From Candidatus Aminicenantota bacterium (lineage in GTDB: Bacteria; Acidobacteriota; Aminicenantia; UBA2199): a stretch of 17,319 bases of DNA. This document shows, piece by piece, positions 1-6,871 of this stretch. Positions within the stretch are counted from its first letter, which is position 1; each line of letters starts with the position of its first letter. Made by a program: the position numbers and the translations under genes. The notes below the pieces were generated by a model. That model saw nothing but the letters and a program-made list of their open reading frames with translations, ran no database searches and was not told the DNA's origin. The stretch covers positions 1-17,319 of the forward strand of contig JAGLQR010000007.1 in NCBI GenBank assembly GCA_023136725.1. The letters run 5' to 3'.

Positions 1-461
1 CTGTCACCACCTCCGATCACACAGACAACTTTATCTTTGAAAAAGAAACCATCACATGTTGCACATGCACTGACCCCTCTCCCCATCAGCCTTGTCTCGC
101 TTTCAAGCCCAAGTAGATTGGCAGTTGCCCCGGTTGAAATTATAACGGCTTTAGCTTCATACCCGTTCTCATCTTCCCAAACTATTTTTCTGTCTCCGGA
201 AAGTTCCACTTTTGTAACATCAGCGGTGAGGAATTCAGTTCCGAACTTTTCAGCCTGGGCTCTCAGTTCAGCTATCAGGTCCGGGCCTGTGATCCCCTCT
301 CTGAATCCGGGAAAATTTTCCACTTCGGTCGTGATCATAAGCTGGCCGCCTGCACCGTATCCTTCGATAACCAGCGGTTTAAGATTTGCTCTTGCAGCAT
401 ATATAGCGGCAGTAAGGCCTGCCGGCCCCGAGCCGATTATTATAACGTCTCTTTTTTCCAT
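1..461 (-). CDS. trxB: Thioredoxin reductase, N-terminal part (cut by window edge)
   Basis: This flavoenzyme passes electrons from NADPH through FAD to a redox-active disulfide and on to thioredoxin in the cytoplasm. Read from the ATG at 461, the protein starts MEKRDVIIIGSGPAG, the FAD-binding GxGxxG fold at about residues 7-15. The active-site pair CATC falls at residues 133 and 136, close to its position in E. coli TrxB. A second dinucleotide-binding motif (VIGGGD) begins just before the edge. About 153 codons are present, roughly half of a usual 310-320 residue protein, and the C-terminus lies outside the window. AAGGAG lies about 8 bases before the ATG, which fixes the start. The gene is divergent from nothing nearby: its upstream neighbour, the methyltransferase, is on the same strand about 150 bases away. 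A tandem repeat overlies its likely promoter. Identification is secure. Confidence 0.95.
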   Translation of the reverse strand, partial: MEKRDVIIIGSGPAGLTAAIYAARANLKPLVIEGYGAGGQLMITTEVENFPGFREGITGPDLIAELRAQAEKFGTEFLTADVTKVELSGDRKIVWEDENGYEAKAVIISTGATANLLGLESETRLMGRGVSACATCDGFFFKDKVVCVIGGGD

Positions 462-475
462 TTCATTTCTCCTTT

Positions 476-505
476 ATTATTTGGAACAATATTATTTAGA
501 ACAAT
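476..505. repeat. Tandem 15-bp direct repeat, possible operator upstream of trxB
   Basis: Two head-to-tail copies sit directly next to each other: ATTATTTGGAACAAT (476-490) and ATTATTTAGAACAAT (491-505). They differ at a single base, the central eighth position. Each unit can be read as a 7-1-7 imperfect inverted repeat (ATTATTT / GAACAAT, 5 of 7 pairs), with the variable base as the spacer. Fur-family regulators such as PerR use 7-1-7 boxes in general, but the bases here do not match a known consensus, so the regulator is unknown. The position over the trxB promoter suggests a redox or metal-responsive site; that is inference. Confidence 0.5.
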
Positions 506-514
506 ACATTTCAA
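486..514 (-). promoter_or_regulatory. Putative trxB promoter
   Basis: On the minus strand, TTGAAA (509-514) and TATTGT (486-491) are 17 bases apart. Predicted transcription would start near 479, about 18 bases before the trxB ATG. The -10 is only a 4/6 match, so this is a moderate call. The two tandem repeats at 476-505 cover the -10 and most of the spacer, a position suited to repression. Confidence 0.4.
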
Positions 515-614
515 AATCTTGCTATAAGATTCTATTCAAGCATGTGATAAAAGTCAATTTTGATAGATTTCTAACGATTGAAAGTTAATGAAGCAGAGGT
601 GATTCTTGAATATT

Positions 615-1475
615 CTATGTGTGAATTTTTTTCCCAGCCATAAAAGTTATGAAAGCAGTTAACAATTCCTCTTCAGAGTAATCACCAAGTTCTTTAAGGA
701 TCTTTTTTGATAAAAAAGATTTCCCCTCTATTCTATCACCGAATTCTTTTATCAAATTAGTCCTTTCTCTGAATTCTGTCCTGTATCTTTCAGGACGAAA
801 TCCATTAAGCCCGTAATCCATTATCCTGCTATGTGATTCAACTCCTCCCCTTAGTTGGTACCAAGGTGGAATATTTGCAGGGGCAAAAATATCCGGAAAG
901 AACCAGAATGGATGATGCCCCCCCGATAAACTGGGAAATGAATGTATGGTTATATAAATTAACCCATCAGTTTTTATTACCCTTGAACATTCATCAAGCA
1001 CACTTTCTATATCATTAATGTGTTCAAATGCACAATAAGAAAAAACAATGTCAAAACTATCATCCGGAAAGGGAATATTCTCAGCATTTGCCCTAATGAA
1101 CTTAATTCTACCCGGACCTTTTCTCTCAGGATCCAGGATCCTCCGCTCAGAACGGATAAAAAATATATCTTTGAACAGAGTTTTGATTGCCACCCTGAAA
1201 CCATTGTGCCAGAGTATTCCCGGATATTTAAAAAAACTGCGACTGACATATTGCGGATCAAGAGCTGTCATATTACACCCGTCCATACTCATAAGATATG
1301 AAAATGGAAAATTCTTCCCGGATCCAATAACCAGAATATTTAACCCACTCAGTTCTGTTCCTTTATATTTAGATATTCTCTTAATAAACAATTGGTAATA
1401 ATGTAGATACATCCTTGCAATATCGTCATTGTGCCTTCGCCTGAATCTGTAAAGGCTTAGAAATTCTTTTAGCAA
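615..1475 (-). CDS. Class I SAM-dependent methyltransferase (Methyltransf_11-like)
   Basis: This is a probable cytoplasmic methyltransferase using S-adenosylmethionine; its substrate cannot be told. The first Rossmann strand with the cofactor loop is NILVIGSGKNF at about residues 46-56, somewhat degenerate compared with the usual GxGxG. The acidic residue after strand 2 is D73 (ALDP). Further on come RANAENIPFPDDSFDIVFS and AFEHI, typical post-I and motif II segments of the Methyltransf_11 family, followed by a hydrophobic strand after VIKTDGL. Length is 286 residues. The start is TTG at 1475, with AGGA about 8 bases upstream; the first in-frame ATG is at residue 22 and would shorten the basic N-terminal helix only. 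The N-terminal arginine-rich stretch (RFRRRHN) is unassigned. It stands alone, divergent from the secreted FMN-barrel gene, so context does not reveal the methyl acceptor. Members of this family often modify sugars, lipids or quinones. Confidence 0.75.
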   Translation of the reverse strand: MLKEFLSLYRFRRRHNDDIARMYLHYYQLFIKRISKYKGTELSGLNILVIGSGKNFPFSYLMSMDGCNMTALDPQYVSRSFFKYPGILWHNGFRVAIKTLFKDIFFIRSERRILDPERKGPGRIKFIRANAENIPFPDDSFDIVFSYCAFEHINDIESVLDECSRVIKTDGLIYITIHSFPSLSGGHHPFWFFPDIFAPANIPPWYQLRGGVESHSRIMDYGLNGFRPERYRTEFRERTNLIKEFGDRIEGKSFLSKKILKELGDYSEEELLTAFITFMAGKKIHT

Positions 1476-1551
1476 TATAGTTTTCCTATCCGATATAACT
1501 GTCGTCTTATCCTATAAGTTTAAACCGAAGCTAAAAATGATTCAATAATTT

Positions 1552-1580
1552 TTGATAATTTTATATTGGTCCTATATTAT
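1552..1580 (+). promoter_or_regulatory. Putative promoter of the secreted FMN-barrel gene
   Basis: TTGATA (1552-1557) and TATTAT (1575-1580) are each 5/6 matches to the consensus and are 17 bases apart. Predicted transcription starts near 1587, leaving a leader of about 10 bases that contains the GGGAG ribosome binding site. Confidence 0.5.
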
Positions 1581-1596
1581 GAATCCGGGAGTTACT

Positions 1597-2130
1597 ATGA
1601 AAAAACCGGTTTTATTAATAACAATTATTTTCTATTTGTTCCCCATTATGTTTTTGGGACAACCTGCCCACAAAAGCACCGAAAGACATAAACTTATAGA
1701 AGAAACTGCAAAAGAAATAATCAAATCCGTAAAATATTGCGTCCTGATCTCCGAAGGATCAGACGGGTATCCGAATGCCAGGATGATGGACCCGTTTCAG
1801 CCTGACAACAAATGGATAGTCTGGATGGGGACAAATTCGAAAAGCCGAAAAGTGGAGGAGATAAAAAAGAACAATAAGGTCTCCCTCTATTATGAATCTC
1901 CAAACGGAGACGGATATGTAATTCTAAAAGGAAATGGAATTATTAAAAATGATAGGGAAGCAAAACTGAAATATTTCAAAAAAGGATGGGAGGAGTTCTA
2001 CCCCGAAAACAGGGAGGGCTTCACACTCATCAAATTCATTCCTGAAAAACTTGAAATTGTAAGCTATAAAAACAGCTTGATTGGAGATAAGGTCACATGG
2101 GAAGCCCCATCGGTAATACTAAAAAAATGA
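1597..2130 (+). CDS. Secreted pyridoxamine 5'-phosphate oxidase-like FMN-binding split-barrel protein
   Basis: The 177-residue product begins MKKPVLLITIIFYLFPIMFLG, a basic then hydrophobic signal peptide, so the mature protein is probably periplasmic. The remainder resembles the PNPOx-like split barrel of general stress protein 26 type: a helix (EETAKEIIKSV), the first strands (YCVLISEGSDGYPNARMMDPF), then WIVWMGTNSKSRKVEEIKKNN, which in this family contacts flavin phosphate, then KVSLYYESPNGDGYVILKG. The C-terminal LIKFIPEKLEI is also typical. ATG 1597 is chosen over the longer in-frame start at 1552 because GGGAG lies 5-6 bases before it and the signal peptide starts there. True PNPOx makes pyridoxal phosphate in the cytoplasm; an exported copy more likely binds a flavin or F420-like or heme cofactor for another purpose. 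No mature cysteine suggests a lipoprotein. Function is unassigned beyond the fold. Confidence 0.7.
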   Translation: MKKPVLLITIIFYLFPIMFLGQPAHKSTERHKLIEETAKEIIKSVKYCVLISEGSDGYPNARMMDPFQPDNKWIVWMGTNSKSRKVEEIKKNNKVSLYYESPNGDGYVILKGNGIIKNDREAKLKYFKKGWEEFYPENREGFTLIKFIPEKLEIVSYKNSLIGDKVTWEAPSVILKK

Positions 2131-2186
2131 TAGTGATCTGACAATATAAGAAAAGAACATATCCGGTTTATCATTCACACTGAGGC

Positions 2187-2195
2187 TGGTATAAT
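2187..2195 (+). promoter_or_regulatory. Extended -10 element in front of the SDR gene
   Basis: TGGTATAAT is a perfect TATAAT with the extended TGn motif. No good -35 is visible (TTTATC at 2167-2172 is weak), which extended -10 promoters tolerate. It ends only 3 bases before ATG 2199 and 6 before ATG 2202, so transcription from it would begin at about the start codon. Confidence 0.4.
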
Positions 2196-2198
2196 TAA

Positions 2199-2999
2199 AT
2201 GATGGGAAAACTTGATTTTAATAATAAGTGGATCGTGGTGACCGGTGCCTCTTCAGGACTCGGTGAAGCTCTTGCAATTAAACTTGCTTCAAAAGAGGGT
2301 GCCAACCTCATTATTGCTGCTCGAAGAAAAGAGAAGCTGGATTCACTTAAATCCAGAATCCAGAGTGAATTTAAAAGAGAGGTCATTGTAATCGAATCTG
2401 ATCTCTCCGATCCGGGAAGTGTTGAAAATCTTTTCCGGGAAAGTACAGGGAAAAAAGAAGTATTCGGAATAATCAATAATGCAGGTATGACTGATTTTAA
2501 CCCGGCGGATATAAAAGATTTTGAAAAATATGAGAAGATCATTGAAGTAAATCTGAAAGCCCTGATAAAACTGAGCCTATTGTTCCTTGACTATTTTAAA
2601 AAGAAGGGAGAAGGGGCGATCCTCAACATCACAAGTATGGGCGCCTTCTTTCCCCTTGTTTATCAAGCTGCATACTCTGCAAGCAAACATGGCGCACAGG
2701 TATTCACTGAAATTTTAAGCAAAGAGAACAAAAACAAAAATATCACTATTTCCTCTTTCGCTCCGGGCGGGATAGCAACCGAGATGCTGTCAAGTTCAGG
2801 ATTGGATAAACTCAGAGGGGCGGATGACCCGTTCAATTGGAGTGCAGAGAAAGTTGCTAAGAAAGCGATCAGTTCATTTAAAAGGAAAAAACTCCTGAGT
2901 GTCCCCGGGTTAGTTTATAAACTGGGGCTTATATTAAAACGAATCCTTCCTAGAAAAACTCTCCTCTATTTTCTGGAAAAGAGTTACAGAAAAAAATAG
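2199..2999 (+). CDS. Short-chain dehydrogenase/reductase (SDR) family oxidoreductase
   Basis: This is a classical-type SDR of 266 residues, a cytoplasmic NAD(P)(H)-dependent oxidoreductase. The cofactor loop TGASSGLG is at residues 15-22, NNAG at 93-96, catalytic N118, S146, and YSASK with Y159 and K163. The AARR after strand 2 (R42, R43) favours NADP over NAD. The C-terminus is extended and basic with a hydrophobic stretch (LVYKLGLILKRILP), as in membrane-associated SDRs such as the DltE/YqjQ-like group, so loose membrane contact is possible. Two adjacent ATG codons (2199 and 2202) could start translation. There is no strong ribosome binding site nearby: the GAGG at 2182-2185 is about 13 bases away, and an extended -10 sits between. 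The gene ends 2 bases from the convergent fusA end. Substrate is unknown. Confidence 0.85.
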   Translation: MMGKLDFNNKWIVVTGASSGLGEALAIKLASKEGANLIIAARRKEKLDSLKSRIQSEFKREVIVIESDLSDPGSVENLFRESTGKKEVFGIINNAGMTDFNPADIKDFEKYEKIIEVNLKALIKLSLLFLDYFKKKGEGAILNITSMGAFFPLVYQAAYSASKHGAQVFTEILSKENKNKNITISSFAPGGIATEMLSSSGLDKLRGADDPFNWSAEKVAKKAISSFKRKKLLSVPGLVYKLGLILKRILPRKTLLYFLEKSYRKK

Positions 3000-3001
3000 T
3001 T

Positions 3002-5077
3002 CTATTTATCCTGCTCTTTATATTCTTTTATGATCTCTTCAGCAATTGATGCCGGAAGCTGAGAATATTTCAGGAATTCTATCGAATAGTTAGCCCTGCC
3101 ACTTGAGATCGTCCTTAAAGCTGAAGCGTAACCGAACATCTCTCTCAGAGGTACCATTCCATTCAATTTCTGAGATCCCTTCCTGTGTCTTCTCATATTA
3201 TCTATATGTCCACGCCTTCTGTTCACATCGCCGATAACATCACCCATATAATCATCGGGAGTGTTGATCTCGATCTTCATTATCGGTTCAAGAAGTTTTG
3301 GAGAAGCTTTAGAAATAATACTTCTCAATGCTTGTTCAGTACAACTTCTGAATGCCATTTCACTCGAGTCCACCGCATGAAAACTTCCATCGATCAGAGT
3401 GAACTTAATATCAACCATTGGATGCCCCGCCAGAAGCCCCTTTTTCATGGTGCTTTCAAATCCTTTTCTTACAGCAGGAATATATTCCCTGGGGATATTA
3501 CCCCCTTTTATCGTATCAACAAACTCAAGGCCGTTTCCAGAATTGGATTCAATCCTGAAATCTATGTGGGCATACTGGCCATGGCCACCTGACTGCTTTT
3601 TATATTTATATACATGACGAACTTCAGATGAAATTGTCTCTCTGAATGCAACAGCAGGCTCTCCAACCTCAACATCCACTTTATGTTCATTCTTTAATCT
3701 GTCCACTATTACTTCGAGATGCAATTCACCCATTCCTGAAATAACAGTCTCTTCTGTCTCATTATCATAGTTGACCTTAAAAGAGGGATCTTCGAGTGAC
3801 ATTTTATTGAGAGCCAGGCCCAGCTTATCTCTGTCCTTTACATTCTGAGGGTTGATCTTCATATCTACCACTGTCTCGGGATAATGTATATTCTCAAGGA
3901 GTATAGGATCTGCTTCATCACAAATGGTATCTCCTGTTGTAGTAAATTTAGTCCCGATCAAGGCACCGATATCCCCGGCTCTGATCTCACTCATATCTTC
4001 TCTGCTGTTAGCATGGATCCTCATGATCCTGCTTATCCTCTCTTTTTTATCTTTAGTTGAATTGTAAATATAACTTCCAGCTTTTAGTTCCCCGGAATAA
4101 ACTCTGATAAAAGTTTGTTGCCCGACAAAGTTATCATTGATGATTTTAAAAGCAAGAGCTGAGAATGGCCTCTTCCAGGAAGGTTTTCTCGAGAGTGTTT
4201 TCTCAGTATCATCCTTGTCATAACCGAGGACAATACCTCTGTCTATTGGAGAAGGAAGATAATCTACAATTGCATCCAGGAGAAGCCTTACCCCTTTATT
4301 CTTAAACGCTGTACCGCAGAAAACCGGAGTGATAAGCAGTTTCAGAACCGCTTCTCTGGTAGCAGATAAAATTTCCTCTGGAGAAATTGTATCCCCTTCG
4401 AGATATTTCTCCATCAGTGTATCATTAAAATCCGCCAATTTTTCAACAATAGCATCCCTCGATTTTTCAGCCTGCACTTTAAGATCTTCCGGAATTTCAC
4501 CGATCACCTGCTCCAATCCGTTATAAGTAATGGTTTTCATTGATATCAGATCAACAACTCCCTGAAAATTTTCCTCTTTACCGATCGGGATCTGGAACGG
4601 AATAGCATTTGCACCCAGCATATCGTTCATCATATCAATTGTCTGAAGCAGATCCGCTCCCTGACGATCCATTTTATTCACGAAGGCAATCCTCGGAACT
4701 TTATATCTATCTGCCTGATGCCATACAGTTTCACTCTGGGGTTCAACACCACCAACGGCACAAAATACCATAACGATTCCATCAAGGACACGAAGAGATC
4801 TTTCAACTTCCAGAGTAAAATCTATATGTCCCGGCGTATCGATCACATTGATCTTATGATCTTTCCATTGGGTTGTAATAGCTGCCGAAGTTATAGTGAT
4901 CCCTCTCTCCTGCTCCTGTTTCATAAAGTCCATTACAGCCTGCCCGTCATGAACTTCCCCTATCTTATGAGTAAGCCCCGTAAAAAAAAGGATCCTTTCA
5001 CTTGTAGTGGTCTTGCCGGCATCAATATGAGCCACAATACCAATGTTTCTAATTTTTCTAATTACTGCATCTTCCAT
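3002..5077 (-). CDS. fusA: Elongation factor G
   Basis: This GTPase drives translocation of tRNA and mRNA on the ribosome and, with RRF, subunit recycling. All five GTPase motifs are present: AHIDAGKT at residues 16-23, the switch I RGITI at 58-62, DTPGH at 80-84, NKMD at 134-137, and CGTAF further on. Later domains carry GMGELHLEV (domain III), SGGHGQYAH and HAVDSSEMAF (domain IV, decoding-site tip), and DVIGDVNRRRG (domain V). At 691 residues it is full length. ATG 5077 has GGGAAG just upstream. The gene is not beside rpsL, rpsG or tuf, where the main fusA usually sits. Domain V contains RRHRKGSQKLNGMVPLREMF, an insertion-like stretch that differs from E. coli and recalls the extra EF-G versions of spirochaetes, planctomycetes and relatives. 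So it may be a second EF-G paralogue or the only copy; the window cannot decide. Confidence 0.93.
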   Translation of the reverse strand: MEDAVIRKIRNIGIVAHIDAGKTTTSERILFFTGLTHKIGEVHDGQAVMDFMKQEQERGITITSAAITTQWKDHKINVIDTPGHIDFTLEVERSLRVLDGIVMVFCAVGGVEPQSETVWHQADRYKVPRIAFVNKMDRQGADLLQTIDMMNDMLGANAIPFQIPIGKEENFQGVVDLISMKTITYNGLEQVIGEIPEDLKVQAEKSRDAIVEKLADFNDTLMEKYLEGDTISPEEILSATREAVLKLLITPVFCGTAFKNKGVRLLLDAIVDYLPSPIDRGIVLGYDKDDTEKTLSRKPSWKRPFSALAFKIINDNFVGQQTFIRVYSGELKAGSYIYNSTKDKKERISRIMRIHANSREDMSEIRAGDIGALIGTKFTTTGDTICDEADPILLENIHYPETVVDMKINPQNVKDRDKLGLALNKMSLEDPSFKVNYDNETEETVISGMGELHLEVIVDRLKNEHKVDVEVGEPAVAFRETISSEVRHVYKYKKQSGGHGQYAHIDFRIESNSGNGLEFVDTIKGGNIPREYIPAVRKGFESTMKKGLLAGHPMVDIKFTLIDGSFHAVDSSEMAFRSCTEQALRSIISKASPKLLEPIMKIEINTPDDYMGDVIGDVNRRRGHIDNMRRHRKGSQKLNGMVPLREMFGYASALRTISSGRANYSIEFLKYSQLPASIAEEIIKEYKEQDK

Positions 5078-5102
5078 TTTCTTCCCTATATATAATCATA
5101 CT

Positions 5103-5132
5103 ATTATACAGATATCTTTAAGATTTCCCCAA
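5103..5132 (-). promoter_or_regulatory. Putative proximal fusA promoter
   Basis: On the minus strand, TTGGGG (5127-5132), an 18-base spacer and a perfect TATAAT (5103-5108). Predicted start is near 5096, giving a leader of about 19 bases. Confidence 0.4.
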
Positions 5133-5161
5133 TAATTGATTAAGTTAATTTGGTAGAGAGT

Positions 5162-5170
5162 ATTATACCA
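5162..5170 (-). promoter_or_regulatory. Putative distal fusA promoter, extended -10
   Basis: TGGTATAAT on the minus strand is identical to the extended -10 found before the SDR gene. It lies about 85 bases before the fusA ATG, in the spacer after the J-domain/TPR gene, so fusA may have its own transcription as well as read-through. Confidence 0.35.
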
Positions 5171-5199
5171 TAAACAGCGGGATCAGGAAAGAGACGTGA

Positions 5200-5964
5200 T
5201 TACTTCTTCTTTTTCCCGAAGATTGACGGGAGTGCTTTTTTCAGCTTATCCTGAACTTCTCCAACGATATCTCTTTTGTCCGGCCCTGCAATTTCCTCAA
5301 GCCTTCTCCTGGCAAGAGCATGTGAAGAATCAAGTTCAAGAGCCTTCCGGAAATAGCCCTCTGACCTTTTCAGAAGTCTCTCATGGTAGAACAAAAGCCC
5401 CAGAGCTGCATACGGTTCTGCATTCCAGGATTCGAGTTCAGCAGCTTTGAGAAGATTTTGTTCTGACTTTCTCCGTAGTTCAGGAAAACCGGTCTGGATC
5501 ATACCCACCAGGAGATAAGCATCCGATTTGGGATCTATTGCTAAAGATTGTTCCAGAAGAGAGATCGCAGGGAGAAACTGCTGCCTCTGATAAAGAGCCT
5601 TGCCTTTTCTGTACAAATTCCTCGCCTTTTCAATCGGGTCCTCTTCCTCGGGAATCTCTGATTTCTCTCTGAATCCGTTCTTCTCGTATTCTGCCCTTTT
5701 GCTATAATCCGCAACAATATTATATGCTTTCCTTCCTCTGTTCAGGATATAAGCAAATCTCTCCTTTATATCAGGGTCGGAAATTTGAGAATCACTTCCC
5801 GGTGGAAATTCATGCAGGAAGCTCTGGAATTTATCTTCGATCTCTTTCTGGGTTGCAGTTTTTGAAATTCCCAGGTATTCAAAATGATCAAGCTCCCTGT
5901 CTTTTATTTCATAATAAAAAGTATTAACACTGGCAATAATCCTCTTGATCTCTTCTTTATCCAT
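5200..5964 (-). CDS. Degenerate J-domain plus TPR protein
   Basis: The 254-residue product has a DnaJ-like N-terminus at about residues 26-98: HFEYLGISKTATQKEIEDKF matches helices I-II of a J domain, and the segment around AYNIVADYSKRAEYEKNG matches helix III-IV. The HPD tripeptide needed to stimulate DnaK is absent; the loop reads HEFPPGSD (H51 onward). After an acidic linker (PEEEDPIE) come about three tetratricopeptide repeats between residues 108 and 212, with typical alternations such as GKALYQRQQFLPAISLLEQ and AYAALGLLFYHE-like spacing. The tail is lysine-rich (FGKKKK). No signal peptide or membrane segment is seen, so it is probably a cytoplasmic scaffold. AGGAG lies 8 bases before ATG 5964. 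It sits between pnp and fusA on the same strand, with 65- and 122-base gaps. A specific role cannot be given. Confidence 0.75.
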   Translation of the reverse strand: MDKEEIKRIIASVNTFYYEIKDRELDHFEYLGISKTATQKEIEDKFQSFLHEFPPGSDSQISDPDIKERFAYILNRGRKAYNIVADYSKRAEYEKNGFREKSEIPEEEDPIEKARNLYRKGKALYQRQQFLPAISLLEQSLAIDPKSDAYLLVGMIQTGFPELRRKSEQNLLKAAELESWNAEPYAALGLLFYHERLLKRSEGYFRKALELDSSHALARRRLEEIAGPDKRDIVGEVQDKLKKALPSIFGKKKK

Positions 5965-5981
5965 GGAAACTCCTTTTGTAT

Positions 5982-6010
5982 ATTTTATCAGAGAGGAATA
6001 AATATATAAA
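5982..6010 (-). promoter_or_regulatory. Weak putative promoter of the J-domain/TPR gene
   Basis: On the minus strand, TTTATA (6005-6010), 17 bases, TAAAAT (5982-5987). Both boxes are partial matches in AT-rich sequence, so chance occurrence is quite possible. Confidence 0.25.
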
Positions 6011-6029
6011 CATCAGGAAAGCTAATAAT

Positions 6030-6848
6030 TCAGATTATACTTATAACTCTTGTAAGCAGAGATATGAAATCTTCTTTAACCCTGTCTGCAGTTTCTGTAA
6101 CCTCTTTATGATCCAGCGGCTGATCTGTGATCCCAGCAGCAAAGTTGGTGATACAGGAGATCCCGGCAACATTCATCCCCATATGTTTAGCTGCAATGCT
6201 TTCTGGCACGGTTGACATCCCGACACTGTCGGCACCAATGGTCTTCAGCATTCTGATCTCTGCAGGGGTTTCATACGAAGGGCCTCTTAACCCTGCATAT
6301 ATTCCTGATTTAATGGAAATACTCATCGATCTTGCTGTTGAGATTATTTTTTCGGACATGGCACTATTATAAATTGTACTCATATCAGGGAACCGGGGCC
6401 CCATCCTTTCATCATTATCTCCTGATAAAGGATTTTCACCCATCAGGTTGATATGATCAGTTATTACCATCAGGTCTCCGGGAGTAAAAGCTGCATTGAT
6501 CCCTCCGGCAGCATTAGTTATTATCAGGTTGTTTATCCCCAGAGAACATAATACTCTCACCGGAAAAACAACATCTTTGATATCATGACCTTCATAAAAA
6601 TGGTATCTCCCCTGAAGTACTGCAACAGGTTTTTCCGCAATGATCCCTGTTACCAGGTTCCCGGCATGCCCTTTAACTCTGACCTCTTTAAAATGGGGGA
6701 TCTCGTCATAAGGAGTAACAACACTATTATCAACTTCATCAGCAAAATCACCCAGCCCCGACCCGAGAATTATCCCTGTTTCCGGAGTTAGATTAATCCT
6801 GCTCTTTATGAATTCACCCGCGTCGATCATATTTTCATAAATATCCAT
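6030..6848 (-). CDS. Purine nucleoside phosphorylase, trimeric type (PNP family I)
   Basis: The enzyme phosphorolyses purine (deoxy)ribonucleosides to the free base and (deoxy)ribose-1-phosphate. The 272-residue product carries the phosphate-binding S30 in GSGLG, H61 in KGHAG, and R81, H83 and Y85 in GRYHFYEG. It also has TNAAGG at 111-116, E193 in GPSYETPAE, M211 and S212 in VGMSTVPE, and N235 in ITNFAAG. Family knowledge links the Glu and Asn (E201 and N243 in the human enzyme) to 6-oxopurine recognition, so inosine and guanosine are the expected substrates rather than adenosine. It is the trimeric PunA/human type, not the hexameric DeoD type. AGGAG lies about 6 bases before ATG 6848. The stop of deoB is only 23 bases upstream on the same strand, so the two probably form a nucleoside-salvage operon, with deoB using the sugar product. 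Confidence 0.93.
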   Translation of the reverse strand: MDIYENMIDAGEFIKSRINLTPETGIILGSGLGDFADEVDNSVVTPYDEIPHFKEVRVKGHAGNLVTGIIAEKPVAVLQGRYHFYEGHDIKDVVFPVRVLCSLGINNLIITNAAGGINAAFTPGDLMVITDHINLMGENPLSGDNDERMGPRFPDMSTIYNSAMSEKIISTARSMSISIKSGIYAGLRGPSYETPAEIRMLKTIGADSVGMSTVPESIAAKHMGMNVAGISCITNFAAGITDQPLDHKEVTETADRVKEDFISLLTRVISII

Positions 6849-6871
6849 AATATCTCCTCAATAATATACTC

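Noticed and set aside
37..588. Plus-strand open frame with the repeated YYLEQYYLEQY peptide
   Set aside because: It lies antisense to trxB; the peptide repeat only reflects the 15-bp tandem DNA repeat.
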